DNA of 64,000 nt from Acrocarpospora catenulata (GCF_018476525.1 NZ_JAHCST010000022.1:1-64000), one strand, 5' to 3'; counted from the stretch's first letter, positions 42,335 to 52,342 are shown. The notes: generated from the sequence alone by a model not told the origin. A program made the numbers and translations.

Positions 42335-43003
42335 TCACCCGAAGAGCGACAGCTGTCCTTCCCCGGCCAGCGTGTGCCGGTGCTTCTTCAGATGCCGCCA
42401 CTGCGGGAGGTCGTCCAGGTAGGACCAGGAGAGCCGGTGATGCGGCGTCGGCCCGAACTCGGCCAGGGCCGCCTGATGCGCGGGGGACGGATAACCGGCA
42501 TTCTCCGCGAAGCCGTACTCGGGGTGGCCGAGGGTGGCCATGTGGGCGTCCCGCCGGACCTTGGCCAGCACCGACGCCGCCGCCACCGACACGCAGCCCT
42601 GGTCGCCCTTGATCTCGCAGCGGACCGGCCAAGGGGACCCGAGGTAGTCGTGCTTGCCGTCCAGGATGACCGCCCCTGGCCGGACCGGCAGGGCCTCCAG
42701 GGCGCGCCGGGCCGCCCGGCGCAGGGCTTCGGTCATGCCGAGAGTGTCGATCTCCTCGACGGTGGCCTCGCCGTGCCCGATCCCCACGGCCCACGACTCG
42801 ATCTCGGCGACCAGCGCGAGCCGCCGTTTCTCGCTGAGCAGTTTGGAGTCGGTGAGCCCCGCCGGCGGCTCGGACAGATCAGTCACCACCGCGCAGACCG
42901 CCACAGGCCCCGCCCAGGCGCCCCGCCCGACCTCGTCCACTCCGGCCACCAGCCGGGTGCCCTCGGCGGAGAGCAGCCGTTCCAGTTCGTACGTAGGGCT
43001 CAC
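42335..43003 (-). CDS. rnhB: Ribonuclease HII
   Basis: A 222-residue enzyme that cuts the RNA strand of RNA-DNA hybrids and removes misincorporated ribonucleotides. The family signature [16 protein letters not shown] (about 19-34, first two catalytic acidic residues) is present, as are [23 protein letters not shown] and [17 protein letters not shown]. Length is normal. GTG 43003 is taken as start at the conserved N-terminus; an upstream ATG would overlap the LysR gene. It ends 16 nt after the strong terminator and begins 11 nt from the end of the LysR gene on the same strand. Confidence 0.95.
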   Translation of the reverse strand: MSPTYELERLLSAEGTRLVAGVDEVGRGAWAGPVAVCAVVTDLSEPPAGLTDSKLLSEKRRLALVAEIESWAVGIGHGEATVEEIDTLGMTEALRRAARRALEALPVRPGAVILDGKHDYLGSPWPVRCEIKGDQGCVSVAAASVLAKVRRDAHMATLGHPEYGFAENAGYPSPAHQAALAEFGPTPHHRLSWSYLDDLPQWRHLKKHRHTLAGEGQLSLFG

Positions 43004-43013
43004 GCCGGACAAC

Positions 43014-43949
43014 CTATCCCCGGGGCCGGGTGAGATGGGGCAGATCGGCGGCGAGCACCTTGGCTGCCTGGTGCAGCGCCCGCAGGGTGGCCGCCACCGA
43101 GGCACGGTGCACGCTGGAGGCCCGGGCGACGGCGTAGATGCGCCGCTCGATCACCTCGCCGGGAAACTCGCGGACCACGACCCCGCGCACCCCGGCGGCG
43201 AGCGCGAGCGCGGGCACCGCGGCGATGCCCATGCCCTTGGCGACCAGGCTGAGGATGGTGCCGAGACCTTCGAACTCCCAGGCCACCGGGGGCGCGCCGC
43301 CGACGTCGGCGAGCAGCCGGTCGACGGCGGTCCTGGACGGCTCGCCCTCCGGGGTGGCCATCCACGCCTCGTCCCTGAGCCGGGCGGGCTCCAGCGGCAC
43401 GTCGGGGTCGGCCAGCGCGTGCCGCCGCGGCACGGCCAGCACCAGCGGGTCGTCCAGCAGCGGGAAGACGCTCAGCGCGGAGTGCTGCCTGACCCGGCCC
43501 CACCAGTCGTCCACCAGCGCGATGTCCACCTCGCCGGACTCCACCTCCCGCATGCCCCGCCCGGAGCGGCTCTGCATCAGCCGCAGCGAGAGCTGGGGGT
43601 GGCATTCGAGGGAGCGGGCCAGCGCGGGCGCGAAGGCCACGGCGGCGGTCGGGAAGGCGGTCACCACCACCCGCCCCGACGGGGTGGCGGCGTGGCTGGA
43701 CAGGTCGGACTCGGCCGACTCGACCAGAGCGAGGATGCGTTCCGCGTGGGCCACCAGCCGCCGCCCTGCGTCGGTGAGCTCGGCGCTGCGCGAGGTGCGG
43801 TCGATGAGCGCCACCCCGGCCTCCCGTTCCAGGGCGGCCAGTTGCTGGGAGACGGCGGAGGCGCTGTAGCCGAGTGAGGCGGCGGCGGCCGCGATGCTGC
43901 CACGGCGGGCGAACTCACAAATCAAGGTCAAACGCCGCAGTTCAAGCAT
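43014..43949 (-). CDS. LysR-family transcriptional regulator
   Basis: A 311-residue LysR protein. The N-terminal winged helix reads [50 protein letters not shown] (two stretches, residues 2-52), followed by the linker helix. A periplasmic-type effector domain includes [23 protein letters not shown] and [15 protein letters not shown]. It diverges from the aminotransferase gene with 94 nt between starts, the usual layout for a LysR regulator and its target. The effector is unknown, perhaps an amino acid or its keto acid. Confidence 0.9.
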   Translation of the reverse strand: MLELRRLTLICEFARRGSIAAAAASLGYSASAVSQQLAALEREAGVALIDRTSRSAELTDAGRRLVAHAERILALVESAESDLSSHAATPSGRVVVTAFPTAAVAFAPALARSLECHPQLSLRLMQSRSGRGMREVESGEVDIALVDDWWGRVRQHSALSVFPLLDDPLVLAVPRRHALADPDVPLEPARLRDEAWMATPEGEPSRTAVDRLLADVGGAPPVAWEFEGLGTILSLVAKGMGIAAVPALALAAGVRGVVVREFPGEVIERRIYAVARASSVHRASVAATLRALHQAAKVLAADLPHLTRPRG

Positions 43950-44043
43950 CGGTTCTCCTTATGCCCAGCACCGAAAAGCCTCGCTTGTCGTGATGCCTTA
44001 CCCGCCTCAGGCTGGGAACGTTCCGCTTAGTGGGGAGAAAGTG

Positions 44044-45291
44044 ATGAACGTTACTCTTTCGGCCACATTGGCCGCCAATGAGGACATCGAGCGAAGACGA
44101 AGGGCCGGGCAACGGGTGCTCCATCTGGCCTTCGGCGAGGCGGGCCTGCCGGTGCATCCGGAGCTGAGCGCCCGGCTGGCCGAGGCGAGCGGCAGCAACT
44201 CCTACCCCCCGGTGGCCGGCTCGGCGGCGCTGCGCGAGGCGGCGGCCGGGTACTGGGCCCGGCGCGGGCTGCCCACCGGTCCTGAGCTGGTGGCCGCCGC
44301 CCCCGGCAGTAAGGCCCTGCTCTTCGGGCTGCTGGTGGCGATCGGCGGTGACATCGTGCTGCCCCAGCCCAGCTGGGTGACCTACGCCGCCCAGGCGGAG
44401 ATCATCGGGGTACGGCCGATCATGGTCCCGGCACCTCCCGGCGAGGGTGGGGTGCCCGACCCTGATCTGCTCATCCCCGCGGTACGGCAGGCCCGTGCGC
44501 AGGGCCGTACCGTCCGGTCGATCCTGCTGACCCTGCCCGACAACCCGACGGGACGCCTGGCCCGCCCGGAGACGGTACGCCGGCTGGCCGAACTCGCCAG
44601 GGACCTCGACCTGACGATCATCTCCGACGAGATCTACCGCGACCTCGTGCACGATCCGACCGCGGAGTTCCTGAGCCCCGCCGAGGTGGCCCCCGAGCGT
44701 ACGGTGATCACCACCGGGCTGAGCAAGAACCTCGCGCTCGGCGGCTGGCGCATCGGCGTGGCGCGGCTGCCCGAGGGCGAGCTGCGGACCCGGCTGCTCG
44801 CGGTGGCCAGCGAGATCTGGTCGAGCGCCGCGGCCCCGGTCCAGCACGCGGCGGCGTACGCCTTCACCGAGCCGGAGGAGATCGTCACCAGGGTGGCCGA
44901 GTCGCGGCGGCTGCACGGTGCCGTGGCCCGCGCGGTGGCCGAACGGTTCACGAAGGCGGGCGCGACCCTGGCCCCACCCCAAGGAGGTTTCTACCTTTAT
45001 CCCGAAATTTCGGGGCATGGGGGTTCGGAGCGGCTCGCGCGTACCTTGCTCGACGAGTACGGCATCGGCGTCCTGCCGGGCTCCGCGTTCGGCGACACCC
45101 CCGAGACCCCGAGGGTCCGGGTGGCCACCAGCCTGCTCTACGGAACGACCCCCGAACAACGCCTGATCGCCCTGGGTTCCGATGATCCGCTTTCCCTCCC
45201 GTGGATCACCGATTCCCTCGACTTCCTGGAGGCCGCGCTGACCGATCTGACCGCCCGAAGATCCGCCCTCACCCCGGCCCGGCCGCGTTAG
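44044..45291 (+). CDS. PLP-dependent class I/II aminotransferase
   Basis: A 415-residue fold-type I aminotransferase. Features: SYPPVAGSAALREAAAGYWARRG, AAPGSKALLFGLLVAI, LPDNPTGRLARPE (substrate asparagine), IISDEIYRDL (Asp contacting the pyridine nitrogen), TTGLSKNLALGGWRIG (Schiff-base lysine and phosphate arginine) and VRVATSLLYG near the C-terminal carboxylate-binding arginine. It transfers amino groups between amino and keto acids in the cytoplasm; substrate unknown. ATG 44044 follows GGGAG by 6 nt. A longer in-frame start exists 51 nt upstream without a ribosome site. Probably controlled by the divergent LysR protein. Confidence 0.9.
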   Translation: MNVTLSATLAANEDIERRRRAGQRVLHLAFGEAGLPVHPELSARLAEASGSNSYPPVAGSAALREAAAGYWARRGLPTGPELVAAAPGSKALLFGLLVAIGGDIVLPQPSWVTYAAQAEIIGVRPIMVPAPPGEGGVPDPDLLIPAVRQARAQGRTVRSILLTLPDNPTGRLARPETVRRLAELARDLDLTIISDEIYRDLVHDPTAEFLSPAEVAPERTVITTGLSKNLALGGWRIGVARLPEGELRTRLLAVASEIWSSAAAPVQHAAAYAFTEPEEIVTRVAESRRLHGAVARAVAERFTKAGATLAPPQGGFYLYPEISGHGGSERLARTLLDEYGIGVLPGSAFGDTPETPRVRVATSLLYGTTPEQRLIALGSDDPLSLPWITDSLDFLEAALTDLTARRSALTPARPR

Positions 45292-45408
45292 TGATGTTTG
45301 TCGAATCTTTACCCCGGAAATCGGGCTCCGAGGCTCAGCTTCTGCTTGTCTGACCTGCGGTTTTGCGGTTCCGTTGGGTACTTAACCATAGCCTCCACAA
45401 GATGTCGT

Positions 45409-45434
45409 GTGTCATTTGGTACCACACATGACAC
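45409..45434. promoter_or_regulatory. Inverted repeat upstream of the GNAT gene
   Basis: GTGTCAT (45409-45415) and ATGACAC (45428-45434) flank a 12-nt spacer containing the small palindrome TGGTACCA. It lies 20 nt before the preferred start, so a bound protein would block initiation. The binder is unknown. Confidence 0.4.
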
Positions 45435-45454
45435 GGAGCCCCCATCATGTGCTC

Positions 45455-46099
45455 ATGCCCGCTTTTGTCACCCTGTCTGGGCGCTCCGTGCGCCTGGAAC
45501 CGCTCAGCCTCGCGATGGTCGACGACCTGGTCATCGCGGCGAGTGAGGACCGTTCGACGTACGCGTTCACCCGCGTGCCGGAGGGACGGGACGAGATGGT
45601 CTCCTACGTGGAGGCCGCCATGGCTGAGCAGGCGGAGGGCCGGTCCATGCCCTTCGCCATCCGGTGGCTGCACACCGATCGCGTGGTCGGTGCCACCCGT
45701 CTGATGCACCTGGAGTACTGGCAGGGCCCCATGCCCTGGCCGCCGGGGACCAAGGGCGTGGTGGGCGAGGTCCCGTCCGTGGCGGACATCGGTTACACCT
45801 GGCTGGGCGCCTCAGCCCAGGGCACCGGTGTCAACCGGGAGAGCAAGCTGCTGCTGCTCTCCCTCGCCTTCGAGACCTGGCAGGTTCACCGGATCACCCT
45901 CAAGGCAGACGTACGCAACACGAGATCACGGGCCGCCATCGAGGCCCTCGGCGCGCACCTGGACGGTGTGCGAAGGGCGGACAGCCGGGGCGCCGACGAT
46001 ACGGTCCGAGATACCGCGTACTACTCGATCCTCCGCTCCGAATGGCCGATGGTCCGAGAACGTCTCCACGCGAGGCTCGGCCTCGTGGAAGCAGCCTGA
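45455..46099 (+). CDS. GNAT-family N-acetyltransferase (RimJ/RimL type)
   Basis: A 214-residue acetyltransferase of the RimJ/RimL-like class. It has FVTLSGRSVRLEPLSLAMVDDL at the start, IGYTWLGASAQGTGVNRESKLLLLSLAFE (acetyl-CoA binding, with QGTGVN replacing the usual Q/R-x-x-G-x-G/A) and ITLKADVRNTRSRAAIEALGAHLDGVRR. Relatives acetylate protein N-termini, ribosomal proteins or antibiotics. The start is uncertain: ATG 45455 fits the fold best but lacks a good ribosome site; GTG 45449 and ATG 45428 are in frame. A clear terminator follows. Confidence 0.88.
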   Translation: MPAFVTLSGRSVRLEPLSLAMVDDLVIAASEDRSTYAFTRVPEGRDEMVSYVEAAMAEQAEGRSMPFAIRWLHTDRVVGATRLMHLEYWQGPMPWPPGTKGVVGEVPSVADIGYTWLGASAQGTGVNRESKLLLLSLAFETWQVHRITLKADVRNTRSRAAIEALGAHLDGVRRADSRGADDTVRDTAYYSILRSEWPMVRERLHARLGLVEAA

Positions 46100-46110
46100 C
46101 CCTTCTACCC

Positions 46111-46162
46111 AACACGGAACGGAGCGGCCCGCCCCCTCGGGGACGGGCCGCGCTGTGTTTTT
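46111..46162 (+). terminator. Rho-independent terminator after the GNAT gene
   Basis: GCGGCCCG (46124-46131) pairs with CGGGCCGC (46144-46151). The outer bases AACAC and GTGTT extend the stem, and a T-run lies at 46158-46162. It is 12 nt after the GNAT stop. The rest of the 353-bp gap to 46452 holds no gene or clear promoter. Confidence 0.85.
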
Positions 46163-46452
46163 CCGGTAGGGAAGCACGGAAGGTCCCTCCCAGGTTCCCC
46201 AACCCGGAAGGGACTCCAACTTTGTGCGCTCTATCTTGATGAGCCATGACCGCCCCCGCAGGGGTCATGTCTCACGTGGCTACAGCATCGGCCCAAGCGG
46301 TCAACGCCCGATCAACGCCCGATTGCCGAGATCCGAGGCAGGCCAACTCCGGGTGGCGCGCAGGTTAACGAGGGGTGCGCGACTATTGGCCTGGCCGGAT
46401 GGGATCTATCATTTGGTCGGAAAACTTCCCATTGGGTAGCAGAGGGACGAAG

Positions 46453-49419
46453 ATGGCTGGTCGCGGCGCCGACGAGGGGCTGCGCTTCGCCGTGCTCGGC
46501 CCCGTGCGGGCCTGGCGGGACGAGGTCGAGCTCGACCTGGGCACCCCCTTGCAACGCTCCATCCTGGCGATGTTGCTGCTGCGCGAGGGCCGGGCCGTCA
46601 CCCCGTCCGAAATGATCGACGCCATCTGGGGCGAGGACGCCCCGCCCCGCGCCCTCGGCGCCCTCCGCACGTACGTCTCCCGGTTACGCACCGTCCTGGA
46701 ACCCGACAGGTCCCCCCGTACCCCTCCGGCGTTGCTCACCTCGGTCGGGAAGGGCTACGCGCTGAAGCTGCCGCCCGAGGCCCTCGACCTCACCCGGTTC
46801 GAGCGCGGGGTGGCCGCCGCCGAGACCGCCCACCGTTCCGGCGAGGCCGAGCAGGCCGCCGGCGAGTTACGGGACGCGCTGGCCCTGTGGACCGGCGAGC
46901 CGCTGGCCGGCGCGGTCGGGCCGTACGCCGAGCACCAGCGGGGCCGGCTGGTCGAGCGGCGGCTCGGCGTGATCGAGACGCTGATGGACCTGGACCTGGA
47001 GCTCGGCCGGCACGCCGGGATCGTGTCCGAGCTGATCGCGCTCACCGCCGACCACCCCCTCAGGGAGAAGCCCCGCGCCCAGCTGATGCTGGCCTACCAC
47101 CGCTGTGGCCGCTCCGCCGAGGCCCTGAACGTCTTCACCGAGACCCGGCACACGCTGATCGAGGAACTCGGCCTGGAACCCGGCGCCGAGCTCACCGACC
47201 TGCACCGCCGCATCCTCGCCAACGACCCCGCGCTGGCCCTCACCCGAACCCCCGCCCCGGTACGGCAGGCGCCCGCCCGCCCGGCAGAACAGGAACCCGA
47301 GTTCCTGGTGGAGATGCCGAAACCGGCCCAGCTCCCGGCCGCGGTGACCGACTTCACCGGCCGCAAACAGCTGGTCAACCGGATGCTGATGCTGCTCAGC
47401 GGCGGCGAGGGCGTCCCGGTGGTGGCCATGTCCGGCATCGGCGGGGTGGGCAAGACCACCCTGGCGGTGCACGTCGCCCACCGGGTGCACGACCTGTTCC
47501 CGGACGGCCAGCTCTACGCCGACCTGCGCGGCTACGGCCAGGAGCCGACCCCGCCGGAGACCGCCCTGGTGGCCTTCCTGCGCGCGCTCGGCATCCCGGT
47601 GGACGTGATCCCGGACGGCCTGGCCGAACGCTCGGCGCTGTTCCGCTCGCTGCTGGCCGACCGGCGCATGCTGGTGCTGCTGGACAACGCACGGGACGCC
47701 GACCAGGTGGAGCACCTGCTGCCCGGCACGGCCGGCTGCGCCGCGATCATCACCAGCCGCGGCAAGCTGGCCGACCTGCCCGCGGCACGCCTGATCGACC
47801 TGGACGTCATGGAGCCGGACGAGGCGCTCTCGCTGTTCTCCGCCGTGGCCGGGGCCGAGCGCGTCTCGGCGGAGCGGGCCGCCGCCATGGACGTGGTGGC
47901 CGCCTGCGGCTTCCTGCCGCTGGCGGTGCGGATCGTGGCCGCCCGGCTGGCCGCCCGCCCGTCCTGGACGGTCGCCTCGCTGGTGCCCCGGCTGGCCGAC
48001 GAGCGCCGCCGCCTGGACGAGATGAAGATCGGCAACCAGGCGGTCTCGGCCACCTTCGCGCTCGGCTACGGCCAGCTGGACCCCCGCCAGGCCCGCGCGT
48101 TCCGGCTGCTCTCGCTGCCCAACGGCTCCGACATCTCGGTCTTCGCGGCGGCGGCCGTACTGGACCTGAGCCACGTGGAGACCGAGGACGTGCTGGAGTC
48201 GCTGGTCGACACCAGTCTGCTGGAGGCCCCCGCCCCCGGCCGGTACCGCTTCCACGACCTGCTGAAGCTGTTCGCGCGGCGGCAGTCGGAGGCCACCGAC
48301 GAGCCGGCCACCCAGGCCCAGGCGCTGCGCCGGTTGCTCGGCTACTACCTGGCGACCGCCCGCTCCGCCCACAAGCTCGCCTACGAGGGCAGTTCGGTGG
48401 CCGACAACCTGACCGTGATCGGCCACCGCGGCCACACCTTCGGCTCCGTGGACGAGTCGGTGGCCTGGCTGATCGCCGAGAGCGAGGCCCTGTTCGCGCT
48501 GCTCGGCCAGGCCGCCGAGCCGCCCGCCGGCGACATCCTGCCGGCCGCCGACCTGCTGGTGGCGATGGAGCCGCTGTTGGAGACCGGGGCCAGCGCCCGC
48601 GAGTTCGACCAGCGCACGCGTACCGTGATCGAGGCCGCCGCCGGGCATCCCCTGGCCGAGCTGCGCGGCCGGTACGTGCTGGGCCGGGTGCTCTTCGGCG
48701 CCAACCGCATGGCCGAGGCCGAGGACCAGTTCCAGGCCGCCCTGGCGCTGGCCGAGCGGACCGGCGACCAGGTCGTGTTCGGCGAGATCTGCAACGCGCT
48801 GGCCGTGGTGGCCGGGCGGCAGCGCCGCCACACCGAGGCGCTGGAGTGGTTCGACCGGGCCGCCACGATCTACCGCAGGGCCGGGAACCTGGCCGGGGAG
48901 GCGCTCACCCTCTCCTACTCGGCCCGCGACCACCTGGGCCTGAAGCACCCGCAGGACGCCATCGAGGTCTCCGAGCAGGGCCTGGCCATCTTCACCGAGC
49001 TGGGCAGCGCGGCCGGGGTGGCCCGGGCCCGCTACCACCTGGGCGTGGTGCTCTCCGCGGTTGGCCGCCTCAACGAGGCGGTGGTGCACCACGCCGAGTG
49101 CCTGGACTTCTTCCGCACCAGCAACCAGCGGGTCTGGGAGCAGCGGGTCTGCGTCCGGCTGGCCGACACCTTCATCAAGGCCGGGCGGTTCCAGGACGCG
49201 GCCCGCCACGCCGAGCAGGCGCTGAACGTGGCCCGCGAGATCACCCACCCGTACGGCGAGGCGCTGTCGCTGGCCGCCCTCGGCAAGGCGCTGCGCGGCC
49301 TGGGCAGCACCACCCGGAGCAGGGACGCGCTACAGCGTGCCCTCGACCTCTTCACCCGGCTCGGCTCCCCCGAGGCCGAGGACGTGCGGAGTCTCCTGGA
49401 GAGCAAGGTCGAGACCTAG
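46453..49419 (+). CDS. AfsR/SARP-type transcriptional regulator with NB-ARC and TPR domains
   Basis: A 988-residue multi-domain regulator. An OmpR-like winged helix (about 10-105, with RFAVLGPVRAW and LRTYVSRLRTVLEP) is followed by the bacterial transcriptional activation domain (about 112-260). An NB-ARC ATPase has its P-loop MSGIGGVGKTT near 325-335, RMLVLLDNARD and ITSRGKL. The C-terminal third holds tetratricopeptide repeats (about 740-980). AfsR homologues activate secondary metabolism or stress genes after ATP-driven assembly. ATG 46453 has GAGGGA at 5 nt. No biosynthetic cluster adjoins it, so targets are elsewhere. Confidence 0.92.
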   Translation: MAGRGADEGLRFAVLGPVRAWRDEVELDLGTPLQRSILAMLLLREGRAVTPSEMIDAIWGEDAPPRALGALRTYVSRLRTVLEPDRSPRTPPALLTSVGKGYALKLPPEALDLTRFERGVAAAETAHRSGEAEQAAGELRDALALWTGEPLAGAVGPYAEHQRGRLVERRLGVIETLMDLDLELGRHAGIVSELIALTADHPLREKPRAQLMLAYHRCGRSAEALNVFTETRHTLIEELGLEPGAELTDLHRRILANDPALALTRTPAPVRQAPARPAEQEPEFLVEMPKPAQLPAAVTDFTGRKQLVNRMLMLLSGGEGVPVVAMSGIGGVGKTTLAVHVAHRVHDLFPDGQLYADLRGYGQEPTPPETALVAFLRALGIPVDVIPDGLAERSALFRSLLADRRMLVLLDNARDADQVEHLLPGTAGCAAIITSRGKLADLPAARLIDLDVMEPDEALSLFSAVAGAERVSAERAAAMDVVAACGFLPLAVRIVAARLAARPSWTVASLVPRLADERRRLDEMKIGNQAVSATFALGYGQLDPRQARAFRLLSLPNGSDISVFAAAAVLDLSHVETEDVLESLVDTSLLEAPAPGRYRFHDLLKLFARRQSEATDEPATQAQALRRLLGYYLATARSAHKLAYEGSSVADNLTVIGHRGHTFGSVDESVAWLIAESEALFALLGQAAEPPAGDILPAADLLVAMEPLLETGASAREFDQRTRTVIEAAAGHPLAELRGRYVLGRVLFGANRMAEAEDQFQAALALAERTGDQVVFGEICNALAVVAGRQRRHTEALEWFDRAATIYRRAGNLAGEALTLSYSARDHLGLKHPQDAIEVSEQGLAIFTELGSAAGVARARYHLGVVLSAVGRLNEAVVHHAECLDFFRTSNQRVWEQRVCVRLADTFIKAGRFQDAARHAEQALNVAREITHPYGEALSLAALGKALRGLGSTTRSRDALQRALDLFTRLGSPEAEDVRSLLESKVET

Positions 49420-49657
49420 CACGTCGTCCAACCGGGTCATCCAGACGTGGTTGATCACCGCAGCCTCCAGCGCAGGGGGGAAGATGGCGCCCGGCCGGCC
49501 GTCAGCTCCCAATCGGCGCATAGGGGGGCCCGGTTTACCGGAGCGCCTTTTGGCAGCCAGCCGCCTCACTACGACGGCCGGCCGGACTTGACAGGACCCC
49601 GAACCCCCAGGGTCCGTGCCCAGGGCTTCACCATCCCGGACCCGGATCAGCGTCGGA

Positions 49658-51121
49658 TCAGCGTTCGATTGCCGTCCCGGTGACCGCCGTGAAGAAGCCT
49701 TCGGCGATGAGCGCCCGCACCGAGTCGGGGGCGCGCTCGGTCAGGTCGTGCTCGCCGGTCAGCTCGCCGATGGCGGCCAGCAGGGCGCCCAGCCGCAGTT
49801 GCCCGTCGACCACCCCGGCCAGCGCGGCCTCCACCGTGCCCACGGTGGAGGCCCGGCAGAGGCCGCGGGTCTGCCGGAGGGTGATCACGGCGGGATGCTC
49901 GGCGCCGGGCGGTCCGGTGCGCTCCTCGACCACGCCGTCGGCCAGCCGGAGCGCGGCGGTCAGCAGTTCGTCGCCGGTTAGCCGGTGGGCGGCGGCGATG
50001 CCGTCCAGGATCGCGGTCAGGTGGCCGCCGACCGGGAGCTCCACCCGGTGCCTGAGCTCCTCGACGCGGACCACCGGGTCGAGGCTGCCGGTCGCGCGCA
50101 GGGTGATCCAGCCGAAGCCGATCCCGGTCACCCGCTGCTGGTCGAACCAGGCCAGCCACTCGTCGTACCGGTCGCGGTAGGCGTGGGTGCCCTGCTCGGC
50201 GGCGTCGCGGAGCCAGAGTTCGACGTACTCGGCGGGGTCCTGGACCTCGCGCTGGACCACCCAGCCGTCGCAGCCGGTCCCGGCCAGCCAGCCGCCGACG
50301 CGGTCCTGCCAGTCCTCGCCCGCCACGTGCAGCCAGTTGGCCAGGAGCTGGCAGTGGCCGCCGGGGTTGAGGTGGTGGGGCGCCTGCCGTACCAGGTCGG
50401 CGCAGAAGGAGTCGGCCTGGTGGCCGGACTCGCGGTAGGTGTAGCGGCCGGCGGGGGAGATCACGAAGGGCGGGTTGGCGACGATCAGGTCGAAGTGTTC
50501 GTCCTCGACGGGGGTGAACAGCGGGCCCTTGCGGGCCTCCACACCGTCGATGCCGGACAGCTCCCAGCTGAGCCGGGCGAAGTCCAGGGCCCGGCGGTTG
50601 ACGTCGGTGGCGACGATCTCCTCGGCCCGCTCGGCCAGGTGCAGGACCTGCACGCCGCAGCCGGTGCCGAGGTCCAGGGCGCGCCCGGCGGGTTCCCTGG
50701 TGACCAGCTGGGCCAGGTTGGCGGAGGCGCCGCCGGCGCCCACCACGTGGTCCTTGCGCAGCGCGGGGTCGCCGGGGCGGACCTTGCGGTCGGAGACCAG
50801 GTAGCCGCCGGTCTCCCAGGGCTGCAGGTGCACGGCGGCCTGGACCGAGTCGCCGACCCGGACCAGCAGGCCGCACCGGATGAGGTCGGTGAGCGGCAGA
50901 TCCACGGCGGCGATGCTGACCGGCACGCCCAGCCACCAGAGGCGGATCAGCGTGCCCAGCGGGTCGGCGTCCCGGGTGGCGCGCAGGGCCGGGACGAGCT
51001 CCTCCCGGGCGAGCGCGGCGGCGGCGGTGTCCCCGAGCCGGGTGCGCACCCCGTCCAGGGTGTAGCCGGCCTCCTGGAACCGGTCTCGGAGGCGTCGCAG
51101 CAGGTCGGTGGGAGCTTTCAC
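49658..51121 (-). CDS. Class I SAM-dependent methyltransferase with NPPF motif
   Basis: A 487-residue methyltransferase. An N-terminal helical domain of about 100 residues precedes the Rossmann domain. Motif I is LDLGTGCGVQ (149-158), motif II VATDVNRRALDFA and catalytic motif IV NPPF (216-219). NPPF/Y enzymes methylate a planar nitrogen, such as adenine in nucleic acid or glutamine in proteins (HemK/PrmC, RlmG types). The about 180-residue C-terminal extension is seen in actinobacterial relatives of unknown target. The start lies 367 nt upstream (right) of the TetR gene end, both on the minus strand, with the TetR gene reading toward it. Target unknown. Confidence 0.85.
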   Translation of the reverse strand: MKAPTDLLRRLRDRFQEAGYTLDGVRTRLGDTAAAALAREELVPALRATRDADPLGTLIRLWWLGVPVSIAAVDLPLTDLIRCGLLVRVGDSVQAAVHLQPWETGGYLVSDRKVRPGDPALRKDHVVGAGGASANLAQLVTREPAGRALDLGTGCGVQVLHLAERAEEIVATDVNRRALDFARLSWELSGIDGVEARKGPLFTPVEDEHFDLIVANPPFVISPAGRYTYRESGHQADSFCADLVRQAPHHLNPGGHCQLLANWLHVAGEDWQDRVGGWLAGTGCDGWVVQREVQDPAEYVELWLRDAAEQGTHAYRDRYDEWLAWFDQQRVTGIGFGWITLRATGSLDPVVRVEELRHRVELPVGGHLTAILDGIAAAHRLTGDELLTAALRLADGVVEERTGPPGAEHPAVITLRQTRGLCRASTVGTVEAALAGVVDGQLRLGALLAAIGELTGEHDLTERAPDSVRALIAEGFFTAVTGTAIER

Positions 51122-51166
51122 AGGAGAGAAATCTAGCGGCAGGAAGCCCGGGGTCGCTCAGGCCGG

Positions 51167-51754
51167 CTAGACCTTCAGGCTGGCCCAGGCGGCCTGGCCG
51201 AGCTCCTTGATCTCCTCTTCGGTGGGCTGGTGGGCCCCCGCGAACCAGAGGCGGCACATCTCCTGGGCGGGGCCGAGCCAGAGCGCGTAGCAGAGCGTGG
51301 AGCCCATGGGGCGGAGCAGGCCGGCGTCCATGTGCGGGCGCCACCAGTCGGCGACCTTTCTGAGGAAGGCCCGGCGGCCCTCGACCACCTCGGTGCCGGC
51401 GGGCTCGTTGCGGCGCGGCGGGCGCTCGCTGCTCAGCAGCCTGGCCCGCTCCGGGTGCTCGCCTGACCAGGCCATGTGCATGGCGACGACGCCCTCGATG
51501 CCGGCCTTGGCCTCCTCGTGGCGGGTGAGCTCGGTGAGGAAGGCGTCCTGGTACATGCCGAGGGTCTCGGCGTAGAGAACGCCGAATACATGTTCTTTGC
51601 TAGCGAAATGGTGATAGAAACTACCTACGCTGACGCCGCTTTCCTCGCGGAGGCTGGCCAGCGTGCTGGCGGAGACGCCGTCCTGGCTGAACCGGCGCAA
51701 GGCGCCCTCGATGATCCGGGTCCGGCCGTCACGACCATTCTTCGCGCTCTTCAC
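51167..51754 (-). CDS. TetR-family transcriptional regulator
   Basis: A 195-residue TetR protein. The HTH is within RTRIIEGALRRFSQDGVSASTLASLREESGVSVGSFYHHFASKEHVF (two helices, residues 10-56). The C-terminal domain contains MYQDAFLTELTRHEEAKAGIEGVV. GTG 51754 overlaps the stop of the preceding acetyltransferase gene by 4 nt (GTGA), so the two are one operon and translation is coupled; the long open frame upstream of this GTG is antisense-like sequence. Such pairing suggests that the regulator senses or controls what the acetyltransferase acts on. The ligand is unknown. Confidence 0.88.
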   Translation of the reverse strand: MKSAKNGRDGRTRIIEGALRRFSQDGVSASTLASLREESGVSVGSFYHHFASKEHVFGVLYAETLGMYQDAFLTELTRHEEAKAGIEGVVAMHMAWSGEHPERARLLSSERPPRRNEPAGTEVVEGRRAFLRKVADWWRPHMDAGLLRPMGSTLCYALWLGPAQEMCRLWFAGAHQPTEEEIKELGQAAWASLKV

Positions 51755-52272
51755 ACCGTCAATGGTGGCCCAACAGAACCTTGTTCTGCAAATATGAGTT
51801 CTGCGCTGACCTGAACAGATCCGGATTCGACGGTCATGGTGGCCTTTGGCCAGGCTCGGTGGATCATGTCCAGTACGCGCCGGTTGCCGCCCAGGACGTC
51901 CATGGTGAGGGTTTCCGCCGCGGCATGGCGGCGGAGCAGGGTGCGCACTAATCGGGAGCCGATGCCCAGGTTCTGCCACTCGTCGGCGACCACCACCGCG
52001 ATCTCCACCCGCGGACCGTCCCGGTAGGCCATCGCGTGGCCGATCACCCGCTCCTCGGTGACCGCCAGCAGCGCGTCCCGCCGCTCGTCCCTGGCCACCA
52101 GGGTCTGGAGCACGCGAGCCGACGGCCGGGTCATCCCCGCGAAGAACCGCTGGGTCTGCGTGGCCAGGGAGAGCCCGAGCAGGAACTCGCGCACCCGCTC
52201 CCGGTCGTCCAGCCGGGCCGGCCGCACGTCGACCCCGACGGGCCGGGACACGCGCACCTGAGTTCTCTGCAT
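51751..52272 (-). CDS. GNAT-family N-acetyltransferase
   Basis: A 173-residue acetyltransferase domain. It has VDVRPARLDDRERVREFLLGLS at the start, VEIAVVVADEWQNLGIGSRLVRTLLRRHA as the acetyl-CoA pyrophosphate loop (Q-N-L-G-I-G), and LTMDVLGGNRRVLDMIHRAW following. Typical of stand-alone acetyltransferases and of the C-terminal GNAT of protein lysine acetyltransferases. ATG 52272 is preceded by AAGGAAGG. It overlaps the TetR gene by 4 nt and diverges from the HxlR gene, with 70 nt between starts. GACTCAG occurs twice in that gap (52274 and 52311). Confidence 0.87.
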   Translation of the reverse strand: MQRTQVRVSRPVGVDVRPARLDDRERVREFLLGLSLATQTQRFFAGMTRPSARVLQTLVARDERRDALLAVTEERVIGHAMAYRDGPRVEIAVVVADEWQNLGIGSRLVRTLLRRHAAAETLTMDVLGGNRRVLDMIHRAWPKATMTVESGSVQVSAELIFAEQGSVGPPLTV

Positions 52273-52342
52273 GGACTCAGCCTTCCTTGCCCTCCTAGGT
52301 CTGTCAAGTAGACTCAGATCGAGCCGCTTGCAGGGGTTTACG

